Assembly: GCF_045528445.1 (NCBI RefSeq)
Contig: NZ_JBGQQU010000008.1
Location: forward strand, 1 to 64,000
From: Desemzia sp045528445
GTDB lineage: Bacteria; Bacillota; Bacilli; Lactobacillales; Carnobacteriaceae
Direction of reading: 5' to 3'
Length of the DNA: 64,000 nucleotides
Every line of letters starts with the position of its first letter. Position 1 is the stretch's first letter. Made by a program: the position numbers and the translations under genes. Shown piece by piece: positions 41,722 through 50,806 of the stretch. Under the pieces are notes generated by a model that was not told the DNA's origin, ran no database searches, and saw only the letters and a list, made by a program, of their open reading frames with translations.

Positions 41722-43380
41722 ATGAAACAATTATTTTCATTTGATTTTTGGCAAAAACTAGGTAAAGCGTTAATGGTCGTTGTGGCTGTTATGCCTGCCG
41801 CCGGATTAATGATTAGTATTGGAAAAATGATTGCCATGTTCAGCGGAGATGTTACTCTTGTAATGACCATTGGGAGTGTCATGGAAAATCTTGGATGGGC
41901 TGTTATCAACAACCTACATATTTTATTTGCAGTGGCTATTGGTGGTTCTTGGGCTAAAGAACGTGCCGGCGGAGCATTCGCTGCTGTCTTAGCTTTTATT
42001 TTAATCAACATGACTTCAGGTGCCATCTTCGGTGTAACTTCCGATATGCTGGTAACTGAAGGTGCTACGACAAGTACGCTATTCGGACAAGTAATTCCTG
42101 TAGATGGTTACTTTACTTCTGTTCTTGGGGCTCCTGCTTTAAACATGGGTGTGTTCGTCGGAATTATTTCTGGATTTGTGGGAGCTATTATTTTCAACAA
42201 GTATTATAACTACCGCAAATTACCGGAAGCCCTTTCTTTCTTTAATGGAAAACGTTTTGTTCCTTTCGTAGTCATTTTATGGTCCGTAATTATTTCAATC
42301 GGATTGGCTCTTGTATGGCCGGTTATTCAAACAGGAATCAACAACTTCGGGCAGTGGATCGCAACTTCTAGCGAAACTGCTCCTGTATTTGCACCATTTA
42401 TTTACGGAACATTAGAACGTCTACTGCTTCCTTTTGGTTTACATCATATGTTGACAATTCCAATCAACTATACTGCTCTTGGTGGTACTTACACGGTTTT
42501 AACTGGCTCTGGTGCTGGTGGACAAGTATTCGGACAAGATCCATTGTGGTTAGCTTGGGTCAGTGACTTAGTGAACTTGAAAAACGCTGGTGATACTGCT
42601 GCTTACAATGAATTATTGACTACTATCACTCCTGCTCGTTTCAAAGTCGGACAAATGATTGGTGCTGCTGGTACATTATTAGGAATTGCCTTTGCAATGT
42701 ACCGTCGTACTGACAAAGAAAAACGCCCTAAATACAAATCTATGTTCCTTTCTGCTGGTTTAGCTGTTTTCTTAACAGGTGTTACTGAGCCGCTTGAATT
42801 TATGTTTATGTTTGCTGCACCAGCTTTATATGGAGTATATGCTGTTCTTCAAGGAATCTCATTTGCGTTGGCTGATATCATTACATTGCGCGTTCACTCA
42901 TTTGGTATCCTTGAATTCTTGACTCGTATCCCAATGTCTATCAATGCCGGATTAGTCTGGGATGTTGTCAACTTTGTCATCTCTTGTGTGGTCTTCTTCT
43001 TCTTGGCTTACTTTGTTTCTTACTGGATGATCGGCAAATTTAAAATTGCTACTCCAGGTCGTTTGGGCAACTATATCGAAGAAGGAAATGCTGACGGTGA
43101 AGTTGCAACTGAAGGAGTTCCCGCTGCAACAGGCACTGCTGATGCACAAGTTACTGGAATTATCGAAGCTTTAGGTGGAAAAGACAACATTTCAGATGTA
43201 GATGCTTGTATGACACGTCTTCGTGTAACGGTTAAAGATCCTGAAGTCGTTAAAGATGAAGCCGCTTGGAAAAGACTTGGCGCTTTAGGTTTGGTGAAAA
43301 AAGGAACAGGTATCCAAGCCGTTTATGGACCAAAAGCTGATGTCTTAAAATCAGATATCAATGATATATTAGGAGTGTAG
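41722..43380 (+). CDS. malT: PTS maltose/glucose-type transporter EIICB
   Basis: A 552-residue PTS permease. Residues about 1-430 form the EIIC glucose-superfamily membrane domain, with GLHHMLTIPINYT and LTGVTEPLEFMFMF near the sugar site. A linker rich in Ala, Glu and Gly follows. The C-terminal EIIB domain (about 465-552) has the phosphorylated cysteine in VDACMTRLRVTV. There is no EIIA domain, so it borrows one from a glucose-type EIIA elsewhere. Its position opposite mapA suggests maltose as substrate, as for MalT of enterococci and lactobacilli. The start follows AAAGGAGGATT; the frame runs upstream to 41683 through the operator. Confidence 0.92.
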   Translation: MKQLFSFDFWQKLGKALMVVVAVMPAAGLMISIGKMIAMFSGDVTLVMTIGSVMENLGWAVINNLHILFAVAIGGSWAKERAGGAFAAVLAFILINMTSGAIFGVTSDMLVTEGATTSTLFGQVIPVDGYFTSVLGAPALNMGVFVGIISGFVGAIIFNKYYNYRKLPEALSFFNGKRFVPFVVILWSVIISIGLALVWPVIQTGINNFGQWIATSSETAPVFAPFIYGTLERLLLPFGLHHMLTIPINYTALGGTYTVLTGSGAGGQVFGQDPLWLAWVSDLVNLKNAGDTAAYNELLTTITPARFKVGQMIGAAGTLLGIAFAMYRRTDKEKRPKYKSMFLSAGLAVFLTGVTEPLEFMFMFAAPALYGVYAVLQGISFALADIITLRVHSFGILEFLTRIPMSINAGLVWDVVNFVISCVVFFFLAYFVSYWMIGKFKIATPGRLGNYIEEGNADGEVATEGVPAATGTADAQVTGIIEALGGKDNISDVDACMTRLRVTVKDPEVVKDEAAWKRLGALGLVKKGTGIQAVYGPKADVLKSDINDILGV

Positions 43381-43382
43381 TT

Positions 43383-44198
43383 TTGAAATTTTTAACCTTA
43401 AACACGCACAGCTGGATGGAAGAAAATCCTTTAGAGAAATTGGAAGACTTATGCGACGCAATCATTCGTCACGCTTTTGATGTGATTGCATTGCAAGAAG
43501 TCAATCAGCTCATGACGTCTCCCCTCGTGGAATCGTCTGAACTGACTGCTTTTTATGAAGCCAATAAGGAGTATCCCCTCAAAGAAGACAACTTCGCTTT
43601 TCTATTGCAGCAAAAGTTGAAAGAAAAAGGACTGGCTTACTATTGGACTTGGGAACCTTCTCATATCGGGTACGATATCTATGATGAAGGACTAGCCGTC
43701 TTGAGTTTGCATCCGATCCAAGAAGTTTATTCGTTTTTTGCTTCAGAAAATACAGCTTACGACGATTACAAAAGCCGCAAAGTAATCGGTATCAAATCAG
43801 CCGATCACTGGTTCTTTAGTTTACATTTGGGCTGGTGGCATGATGAGCATGATCCGTTCCCAGCACAATGGGAGAAATGCACTGCTGTTTTTGATCGTTT
43901 AAAAGCGCCTGTCTTTTTAATGGGAGATTTCAATAATTCTGCTCAAGTTGAGCAAGAAGGCTACGAATTGGTCACCCAAACTTGGTTCGACACCTATCAT
44001 TTGGCAAACCAAAAAGACGCTGGATTTACCGTTGCAGAAGCTATTGATGGCTGGACAGATAACCAAAGTGGTTTGCGCATCGATTATATTTTTTCCAATC
44101 GTCCCGTAAACGTGCGTTCTTCTAGAGTGATATTCAATGGTGTCAATGAACCGTTCGTTTCCGATCATTTTGGAATTGCTGTAGAAATCAAAAAATAA
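43383..44198 (+). CDS. Endonuclease/exonuclease/phosphatase (EEP) family protein
   Basis: A 271-residue EEP-fold metal-dependent hydrolase. Conserved elements are FLTLNTHSW, VIALQEVNQ (metal Glu), LHLGWWHDE (catalytic His), VFLMGDFNNSA (Asp/Asn pair) and the C-terminal RIDYIFSN and VSDHFGIAVEI (final Asp-His). The gene starts at a TTG 3 bp after the malT stop, with AGGAGTG as ribosome site, so it is translationally linked to the transporter. Members may act on phosphodiesters or sugar phosphates. A role in dephosphorylating an imported sugar phosphate is an attractive guess but untested. Confidence 0.88.
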   Translation: MKFLTLNTHSWMEENPLEKLEDLCDAIIRHAFDVIALQEVNQLMTSPLVESSELTAFYEANKEYPLKEDNFAFLLQQKLKEKGLAYYWTWEPSHIGYDIYDEGLAVLSLHPIQEVYSFFASENTAYDDYKSRKVIGIKSADHWFFSLHLGWWHDEHDPFPAQWEKCTAVFDRLKAPVFLMGDFNNSAQVEQEGYELVTQTWFDTYHLANQKDAGFTVAEAIDGWTDNQSGLRIDYIFSNRPVNVRSSRVIFNGVNEPFVSDHFGIAVEIKK

Positions 44199-44278
44199 CA
44201 ATTGAAACGTGTTTCCACATTTACCCCTTGTGAAAACTAATGGCTAGAATTTTACAGACTAACATAATCAACTATAGA

Positions 44279-44325
44279 GACTGACCTAAATTCGATTATT
44301 CCTCGATTTTAGGTCAGTCTTTTTG
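44279..44325 (+). terminator. Terminator after the malT-EEP operon
   Basis: GACTGACCTAAA and TTTAGGTCAGTC, with inner TCGA pairing, form a long stem followed by five T. Confidence 0.87.
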
Positions 44326-44388
44326 GCTTATCCGAGCTGCTTGGCGTTCTTCCTATCAGAGTCGACTTCTCATTTTATATCCTCAAAT

Positions 44389-44911
44389 AGACATTGCCAA
44401 ACAAGTTAGAGCCATTTGATCCTCTCCTATTACCCTAAATGGATGCTACTGACCAAGTTAGAGCCATTTGGTCCTCTCTTATCACCCTAAATGGACGCTA
44501 TCGATCAAGTTAGGGCCATTTGATCCTTTCCTATCACCCTAAATGGATGCTACTGACCAAATTAGAGCCATTTGATCCTTTCCTATCACCCTAAATGAAC
44601 GCTAACGATCAAGTTAGAGCCATTTGATCCTTTCCTATCACCCTAAATGAACGCTAACGATCAAGTTAGGGCCATTTGATCCTCTCCTATCACCCTAAAT
44701 GGACGCTACTGACCAAGTTAGAACCATTTGATCCTCTCCTACCACCCTAAATGGACGCTACTGACCAAGTTAGGGCCATTTGATCCTCTCCTACCACCCT
44801 AAATGGACGCTACTGATCAAGTTAGGGCCATTTGATCCTTTCCTATCACCCTAAATGGACGCTATCAATCAAATTAGCACCATCTAACCCTTTTCTACCA
44901 CCTCAAACAGA
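44389..44911. repeat. 52-bp alternating-box array (CCATTT/AAATGG), about ten repeats
   Basis: CCATTT begins at 44412, 44464, 44516 and so on to 44828 (eight steps of exactly 52 bp), with a degenerate CCATCT at 44880. AAATGG alternates, for example at 44489. Sub-spacing is 25 and 27 bp. A third recurring word, CAAGTTAG or CAAATTAG, lies between. The array fills the gap between the malT operon and the SDR gene. No frame or protein is encoded. Confidence 0.9.
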
Positions 44912-45059
44912 ACCTCCTCAAAAACATTACAGCCTGCGCTTCACTCTTCTTTAAAAGCTAAAAGCGGATTAATTGAATCTGTTTCGGTGAACGTGTACCA
45001 TTTTATATACAGAAGAAAAAACGTGTCCAAATGATTTAACTTAAAGGGAGGTTCTTCAC

Positions 45060-45857
45060 ATGGATTTAGGGATCAAAGAAAAAACAGCTTTAATTGTCGG
45101 AGCTGATTCAGGTCTTGGTTTAGCAACTGCTAAAACACTCTTGGAAGAAGGTGCGACCGTCATTATCACAGGGATAGACCAAGAAAAACTCGACCGAGCT
45201 GCTGAAAGCTTAAGCGACCAATCAAACGTGCACCATTATCTTGCCGATGTGACGAAAAGCGAATCACTGAAAAAATTGCATCAACAGATTCAACAAGATA
45301 TTGGTATAATCGATATTTTGGTACACTCAGCAGGCATTTCGGGTGCAAGCGGTCTTTTCCATGAAATCGATGAAGCAGACTGGCGAGAGACGCTGGATGT
45401 CGATTTGATGGGTGCTGTGCGTACAGTCAAAGAATTTTTGCCAGATCTAAGAATAGGTGGCTGGGGTAGGCTCGTCATGATCTCTTCTGAAAATGCTGAA
45501 GAAGCTTATCTGGATGAAATCCCGTATGACTGCGCTAAAGCTGGTATGCTGGCGTTAGTCAAAGGACTCTCCAAAACTTATGCCAAAGAAGGACTTTTAG
45601 TCAATGCTGTCTCACCGGCCTTTATCGAGACACCTATGACAGACACTATGATGGAAGAGCGTTCAAAAGAACTGAATGTCTCAAAAGAAGAAGCTATCCA
45701 ATCATTTCTGGATAATAAAAGACCCAATATCGAGCTGAAGCGTCGTGGACAACCGGAAGAAGTCGCGGCAGTGATTGCTTTCCTTTGTTCAAACAAAGCT
45801 TCTTTCGTGAATGGTTCTAATTACCGCATTGATGCTGGTTCAGTTTCTACGATTTAA
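45060..45857 (+). CDS. Short-chain dehydrogenase/reductase
   Basis: A 265-residue NAD(P)-dependent SDR. ALIVGADSGLGLATAKTL gives the cofactor motif with GADSGLG at residues 13-19; the first Gly is preceded by V where T is usual. VHSAGISGAS stands in place of NNAG, and the active site has MISSENAEEAYLDEIPYDCAKAGM, with Ser, Tyr and Lys in place. It is close to 3-oxoacyl-ACP reductase or glucose dehydrogenase branches; substrate unknown. It lies 21 bp before the FAD reductase gene and is probably cotranscribed, which suggests a shared redox pathway. RBS AAAGGGAGGTTC. Confidence 0.93.
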   Translation: MDLGIKEKTALIVGADSGLGLATAKTLLEEGATVIITGIDQEKLDRAAESLSDQSNVHHYLADVTKSESLKKLHQQIQQDIGIIDILVHSAGISGASGLFHEIDEADWRETLDVDLMGAVRTVKEFLPDLRIGGWGRLVMISSENAEEAYLDEIPYDCAKAGMLALVKGLSKTYAKEGLLVNAVSPAFIETPMTDTMMEERSKELNVSKEEAIQSFLDNKRPNIELKRRGQPEEVAAVIAFLCSNKASFVNGSNYRIDAGSVSTI

Positions 45858-45878
45858 TTTGGAGAAGGAGGAATAAAA

Positions 45879-47102
45879 ATGGCAGAAGAATTAAGTGATA
45901 TCCAAAAAATGCAGCAAGCAAATCAAGCATATGATTATCTGATTATTGGTGGTGGTATGGTTGCTGGCTATGCTGCTAAAGGGATTCGAGAGCAGGGCGG
46001 TACTGGGTCAATCAAAATTTTATCCAACGATAAAGACGTTCCTTATACGCGTCCGGCCTTGACCAAAAAACTGTGGACAGACGACTCTTTTACTGATGAC
46101 CAAGTCCCCTTAAACACCACCGAAGAAACAGGTGCTGAAATCCAATTGGGAGCTGAAGTTACAGCCATCGATCGAGCTAGACATACGGTCCAGCTAGCAG
46201 ACGGATCAGTGATCGGTTATCAAAAATTGCTGTTGGCAACTGGTAGTGAACCGACTAAAATCGAAGGTCCCGAATCGGATCAAGTGATTTTTTTCAGAAG
46301 TTGGGAAGATTACCGCAAGTTACGTGCTCTTTCGGGTAACGACCGACATATTTTAGTAGTCGGCGGCGGTTATATCGGAGCTGAATTAGCAGCTGGTTTG
46401 ATTCATAATAATACACGCGTCACCTTGATCTATCCAGATGGAGTATTAGGCTCCAGCCAATTCCCTGAAGAGATCGCAAATGAATACGAAGCAGCATTCA
46501 AAGAAGCTGGTGTTGAAATGGTGAGCGGCAAACGCGTTGAATCTTACCGAAAAGAAGATGGTGAATTTGTCTTGACCCTTGATGATGAAACAGAACTAAA
46601 CGGAGATGCTGTTGTATTTGGTCTAGGTGTTTCCCCACGTGTTTCTTTAGCTGAAGAAAGCGGGTTGAACGTAGAGGACGGTGTCGTGGTAAATGAATTC
46701 CTAAGAACCGATGATCCTGATATTTACGCAGCTGGAGATATCGCTTCTTATCCTGACCCTATTCTAGGCCGCGACCGTATCGAACATGTGGACCATGCCC
46801 GTAATTCTGGAGAAGCTGTCGGAAAAGCCATGGCGGGTTCAAATGAACCTTATGACTATACACCTTACTTCTACTCTGTCGTGTTTGACATTTCATGGAA
46901 AGCTATCGGAACACTGGATCCTGAATTAGATACGTTGATTGATGAAGTAGATGATGGAAAAGTTATTTACTATCTGAAAGACGATAAACCAGTCGGAATT
47001 CTCTTGTGGAATGTTGAAGCAGATTTAGATGATGTCCGAAAAATCCTCAGTGACCCTCCTGCTGATTCTTCTGCGCTAAAAGGAGCCCTTCACGAAAAAT
47101 AA
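45879..47102 (+). CDS. FAD/NAD(P)-dependent oxidoreductase (ferredoxin/rubredoxin reductase-like)
   Basis: A 407-residue pyridine-nucleotide-disulphide-type flavoprotein. The FAD motif YLIIGGGMVAGYAAKGIRE is at about residues 20-38, and the NAD(P) motif ILVVGGGYIGAELAAGL near 157. DIYAAGDIASYPDP near 285 is the second FAD site. The redox cysteine pair of thioredoxin- or lipoamide-type enzymes is absent. The C-terminal 80 residues form the reductase-C-like domain seen in ferredoxin reductases of dioxygenase systems and AIF proteins. Which electron partner it uses is not apparent. A terminator follows. Confidence 0.9.
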   Translation: MAEELSDIQKMQQANQAYDYLIIGGGMVAGYAAKGIREQGGTGSIKILSNDKDVPYTRPALTKKLWTDDSFTDDQVPLNTTEETGAEIQLGAEVTAIDRARHTVQLADGSVIGYQKLLLATGSEPTKIEGPESDQVIFFRSWEDYRKLRALSGNDRHILVVGGGYIGAELAAGLIHNNTRVTLIYPDGVLGSSQFPEEIANEYEAAFKEAGVEMVSGKRVESYRKEDGEFVLTLDDETELNGDAVVFGLGVSPRVSLAEESGLNVEDGVVVNEFLRTDDPDIYAAGDIASYPDPILGRDRIEHVDHARNSGEAVGKAMAGSNEPYDYTPYFYSVVFDISWKAIGTLDPELDTLIDEVDDGKVIYYLKDDKPVGILLWNVEADLDDVRKILSDPPADSSALKGALHEK

Positions 47103-47113
47103 AACGTTTAGTC

Positions 47114-47165
47114 AATTAAATAACCTCTTTCTGCTGTCTCAGCCGCAGAAAGAGGTTATTTAATT
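47114..47165 (+). terminator. Terminator after the SDR/FAD reductase operon
   Basis: AATTAAATAACCTCTTTCTG and CAGAAAGAGGTTATTTAATT form a perfect 20-bp stem. The following stretch to 47460 shows no gene; a frame at 47178-47363 lacks a ribosome site. Confidence 0.88.
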
Positions 47166-47461
47166 TGTTCGTATCATATGGACAATACTATAGAAGAAAG
47201 AGAACCTAGAAACTTTTTTCGTGTTTATTCTACTTTTACAACTGGCAAATTCTATTGTGGATCATTTGCACAGCTCACTATAAATAACGCATCTAATCCG
47301 GTGGCTAAATTTGTTCATTTTTTCTTATCCATTGCTTTTCTTCTTTTTGCATACCATTTTTAGCGTAGCAGTCTCTAAAAAAATGGTCAACAAAACAAAA
47401 TTTTTTTCTTTGTTCAAATAATACATTTCTCCAAAGATTCCCTATTTTAAAGCATTTTTTG

Positions 47462-47476
47462 AATATTCAGAATATA
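47462..47476 (+). promoter_or_regulatory. CodY-like box upstream of oppA
   Basis: AATATTCAGAATATA matches the CodY consensus AATTTTCWGAAAATT at 12 of 15 positions. It lies about 50 bp upstream of the oppA -35 hexamer. Peptide uptake operons are well-known CodY targets in lactic acid bacteria. Confidence 0.6.
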
Positions 47477-47524
47477 CAACATTGTACATAATATTAAAAA
47501 TGAGAGGTTTTGCTAAATTCAAAC

Positions 47525-47553
47525 TTGTTTTTAATAAAGAGTGCACTTATACT
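47525..47553 (+). promoter_or_regulatory. oppA promoter
   Basis: TTGTTT (47525-47530), a 17-bp spacer and TATACT (47548-47553), 38 bp upstream of the oppA ATG. Confidence 0.62.
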
Positions 47554-47591
47554 AATACAGTATTAAAAAATTTGAATGGAGGAAATAATTA

Positions 47592-49235
47592 ATGATAAAT
47601 AAAAAATCTACTTTGTTATTATTATCATTGTGCACTGCTTTTGTATTAGCAGCATGTGGCGGCGGTTCAGGCGAAACCTCCGAATCTGGAGAAGAACAAC
47701 AAGTATTGAATTTAGTCGAAACTGCTGAGATCCCTACTATGGATTCAACACAAGCTACGGATACTGTTGCTTTTACTGTTTTGACAAATGTAAACGAAGG
47801 TCTTTATCGCCAAAAAGACGACGGCTCTTTAGAATTAGGTATGGCTGCTGAAGAACCAACTATCAGCGAAGACGGCTTGACATACACATTCAAAATTCGC
47901 GAAGACGCTAACTGGTCTAACGGAGAACCCGTAACAGCAAATGATTTTGTTTATGCATGGAAAAAGCTGGTTGATCCGGCTACAGCCGCTTCTTACTCTT
48001 ACATGATGGACGGCGTTATTGCTAATGCTTCAGAAATCATTGGCGGAGAAATGGCAGCTGACGAACTAGGCGTTACAGCTGTAGACGATAAAACGTTGGA
48101 AATACAATTGGTTACCAATCTTCCATACTTCGAAGATTTACTTTCTCTAGCTATGTTCTACCCTCAAAACCAAGCTTTTGTGGAAGAACAAGGTGACAAC
48201 TACGCATTATCTAGTGATGCTTTAGTTTACAATGGTCCTTTCTTACTTGAAGACTGGACAGCAGCAGGATTATCTTGGACATACGCTAAAAACCCAGATT
48301 ACTGGGATGCAGCAACAGTTGCTCTAGACCAAATCAATGTAGAAGTTATTAAAGAAACTTCAACAGCTTTGAACTTATATGACACTGACGCTACTGACCG
48401 TATCTTGCTAAAAGGTGAATACGTAGCTCAAAGAGCTGGTGATGCAGAAATCCACACTATGCCAACATCTTCTGTATTCTATTTGAAATTTAGCCAAAAT
48501 GACCCTGAAAGCCCATTAAACAATGAAAACATTCGTAAAGCATTGTCAATGGCATTTGATAAGGAAGCTTACTCAAAAGTTGTATTGCAAGATGGTTCTA
48601 TCCCAGCTAACGCTTTAGTACCTCAAGGCTTGGCTACAGACCCAGAAACTGGCGAAGACTTCCGTGAACAAAATGGCGACTTGTCAACTTATGATGTAGC
48701 TGCTGCTCAAGAATTCTGGCAAGCTGGTCTGGATGAATTAGGTGTAGATTCTATTGAGTTAGAATTATTATCTGATGATACAGACAACTCAAAACGTTCT
48801 TCTGAATTTATCCAAAGTGAATTAGTGACTAACTTACCTGGATTGAGTATCAACTTACGTAATGTACCGTTCAAAGTTCGTTTAGCTTCTGATAACTCTG
48901 GAGATTACGATATCCAATTAGCTGGTTGGGGTGCTGATTACGCTGACCCGATTAACTTCTTAGAATTGTTTGAAACAGATAACGGAAACAACACTTTAGG
49001 TTACTCTAATCCAGAATACGATGCTTTGATTCAACAAGCTCGTGCTGAAGTAACTGATTTAAGTGCTCGTTGGGATATGTTATTGCAAGCAGAACAAATC
49101 TTGATTGAAGATGGCGCAATTGGTCCTATCTATCAACGTGCAAATGCAGTTTTAGAAAAAGATTACGTTAAAGGTATTGCAGAACATTTAGTAGGAGCAC
49201 AATACACTTACAAATGGGCATCTGTTGAAAAATAA
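47592..49235 (+). CDS. oppA: Oligopeptide ABC transporter, peptide-binding lipoprotein
   Basis: A 547-residue solute-binding protein of the SBP_bac_5 type. The signal peptide ends in a lipobox LAACGGG with lipidated Cys22; a Gly/Ser/Glu-rich linker of about 15 residues follows. EGLYRQKDDGSLELGMAAE and YTFKIREDANWSNGEPVTA are family hallmarks. It captures extracellular peptides for OppBCDF. A terminator and an opposite-strand gene separate it from oppB, so it is probably made in excess over the permease. An upstream CodY-like box suggests repression in amino-acid-rich medium. RBS GGAGGAAAT. Confidence 0.94.
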   Translation: MINKKSTLLLLSLCTAFVLAACGGGSGETSESGEEQQVLNLVETAEIPTMDSTQATDTVAFTVLTNVNEGLYRQKDDGSLELGMAAEEPTISEDGLTYTFKIREDANWSNGEPVTANDFVYAWKKLVDPATAASYSYMMDGVIANASEIIGGEMAADELGVTAVDDKTLEIQLVTNLPYFEDLLSLAMFYPQNQAFVEEQGDNYALSSDALVYNGPFLLEDWTAAGLSWTYAKNPDYWDAATVALDQINVEVIKETSTALNLYDTDATDRILLKGEYVAQRAGDAEIHTMPTSSVFYLKFSQNDPESPLNNENIRKALSMAFDKEAYSKVVLQDGSIPANALVPQGLATDPETGEDFREQNGDLSTYDVAAAQEFWQAGLDELGVDSIELELLSDDTDNSKRSSEFIQSELVTNLPGLSINLRNVPFKVRLASDNSGDYDIQLAGWGADYADPINFLELFETDNGNNTLGYSNPEYDALIQQARAEVTDLSARWDMLLQAEQILIEDGAIGPIYQRANAVLEKDYVKGIAEHLVGAQYTYKWASVEK

Positions 49236-49272
49236 TTTTTTTAACCGTTTAATCAATCTTTGATGAAGGAAC

Positions 49273-49331
49273 AAAATAAAGCAATCATCCGCCTCCGTAA
49301 TTTTGAGTTGGCTGATAATTGCTTTATTTTA
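49273..49331. terminator. Terminator between oppA and the opposing DUF3899 gene
   Basis: AAAATAAAGCAAT and ATTGCTTTATTTT pair at the ends of a longer, partly paired loop, followed by a T-rich run. It can serve oppA and the convergent gene at 49335. Confidence 0.75.
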
Positions 49332-49334
49332 TGA

Positions 49335-49706
49335 TTATAATAAGTAATCCCATAAGGATAGTATGCTGAGAGCTAGAAGAATGATTCCAATCGTTAGAAC
49401 AGATTGATAACTTTTTCCTACTGACTTAGACAGTGCGTCTTGACTGTGGTTATCTTCTATTTCGTCTGAATCTTGCTTTCTTTTTCTCAGCCTGGCTATT
49501 CTTTTCATGCTGTAGTGAAAAAAATCAAAGGTCCCTTTGGATAGAACGAAACCGAAAAGGCCGATGATCAGCAGCGGCAATGCCGCTAAAAACAAGCTGT
49601 TGGATAATTCAATCCATTGGATGGTTTGATGCTTAAACCACTGATAAAGCACAATCGCACTAACGAAAATAAATGAGATCAACAGATTTTTTTTAGTGAA
49701 TTTCAT
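49335..49706 (-). CDS. Small membrane protein (DUF3899-like)
   Basis: A 123-residue protein with three hydrophobic segments (about 8-25, 37-57 and 102-121) and a basic cytoplasmic loop. KGTFDFFHYSMKRIARLRKR near residue 60 resembles the DUF3899 signature; function unknown. The ATG at 49706 follows GAAAGGATTC. The gene is inserted in reverse orientation between oppA and oppBCDF, so it splits the transport operon. Whether it affects peptide uptake is unknown. Confidence 0.75.
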   Translation of the reverse strand: MKFTKKNLLISFIFVSAIVLYQWFKHQTIQWIELSNSLFLAALPLLIIGLFGFVLSKGTFDFFHYSMKRIARLRKRKQDSDEIEDNHSQDALSKSVGKSYQSVLTIGIILLALSILSLWDYLL

Positions 49707-49861
49707 GATTTGTGAATCCTTTCTTTGAATGAACATTTCTAATGTAACTAAAAAATACGTTAAATACAATTCAATTATACAATTCTGAGTTATTTTTTTT
49801 ACTCTACTGATATGATACACTGTCATCTATGAACAAATTTTATTACGGAGGTTGGATCACA

Positions 49862-50803
49862 ATGAAGAGCTATACAAAGTACATTGGAAAACGCGTTTTA
49901 TATATGCTTCTTACTTTGTTCCTAATTGCTTCGATAACATTCTTTCTCATGAAGCTCTTACCTGGTACTCCTTATAGTAACCAAGATAAGCTAAGTGAAG
50001 AACAAATTTTTATTATGAATGAAAAATATGGTTTGAACGAACCTATTATCGTGCAATATGGAATTTATATTTTAGGACTTGTTACAGGTGACTTAGGAAC
50101 TTCTTTCCAATTCAATAATACTCCTGTTGCAGAATTGATAGGGTCAAGGATAGCCCCATCTGCTCAAATTGGTATACAGGCGGTAGTCGTCGGAACGATT
50201 CTGGGGATTGTATTGGGTGTCGTATCCGCCATGAAACAAGGAACGTGGGTCGATACCACGTCAACATTAACCGCGATCGTCGGCCGCTCCATCCCTAACT
50301 TTGTGTTTGCAGTATTGCTGCAATTGATTTTTGGTGTTTGGTTGGGTTGGTTCCCTATCGCCTTATGGACAGGCTTTGCATCGTCTATTTTACCATCTAT
50401 TGCATTAGCGATTTCCCCGCTGGCCGATTCGGCACGATTTATGCGGACCGAGATGGTAGATGTTTTAAGTAGTGATTATGTAGAATTAGCAAAAGCCAAA
50501 GGCCTGAGCAAATGGGAAGTTGCCTTTAAACACGGAATCCGGAACGCCTTGATTCCACTAATTACTCTTTTAGGACCAATGGCTGTCGCTTTAATGACCG
50601 GTTCTATGGTAGTGGAAAATATTTTTGCGATTCCTGGTATTGGAGAACAATTTGTTAAATCGATTTTAACTAATGACTACCCAACGATCATGGGTGTGAC
50701 AATGCTGTATTCATTATTATTAGTTTCAGTTATTCTATTGGTTGATATTCTTTATGGAATTATTGATCCTCGTATTAGAGTAGCTACAGAAGGAGGAAAA
50801 TAA
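49862..50803 (+). CDS. oppB: Oligopeptide ABC transporter permease OppB
   Basis: A 313-residue inner membrane permease with six helices. It begins with the family-typical KYIGKRVLYMLLTLFLIASI. The DppB/OppB signature appears in FFLMKLLPGTPY, with a cytoplasmic coupling loop VELAKAKGLSKWEVAFKHGIRNA. It pairs with OppC to form the pore. The ATG at 49862 follows GGAGGTTGG. Four bases separate its stop from oppC. Confidence 0.94.
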   Translation: MKSYTKYIGKRVLYMLLTLFLIASITFFLMKLLPGTPYSNQDKLSEEQIFIMNEKYGLNEPIIVQYGIYILGLVTGDLGTSFQFNNTPVAELIGSRIAPSAQIGIQAVVVGTILGIVLGVVSAMKQGTWVDTTSTLTAIVGRSIPNFVFAVLLQLIFGVWLGWFPIALWTGFASSILPSIALAISPLADSARFMRTEMVDVLSSDYVELAKAKGLSKWEVAFKHGIRNALIPLITLLGPMAVALMTGSMVVENIFAIPGIGEQFVKSILTNDYPTIMGVTMLYSLLLVSVILLVDILYGIIDPRIRVATEGGK

Positions 50804-50806
50804 TTT

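Noticed and set aside
44389..44911. Possible replication origin iterons
   Set aside because: No DnaA boxes, rep gene, AT-rich unwinding region or partition genes are near; similar arrays occur at three other places.
47178..47363. Open frame of 61 codons upstream of oppA
   Set aside because: No ribosome site, very Phe-rich AT-driven composition, and it lies between a terminator and the CodY-like box.
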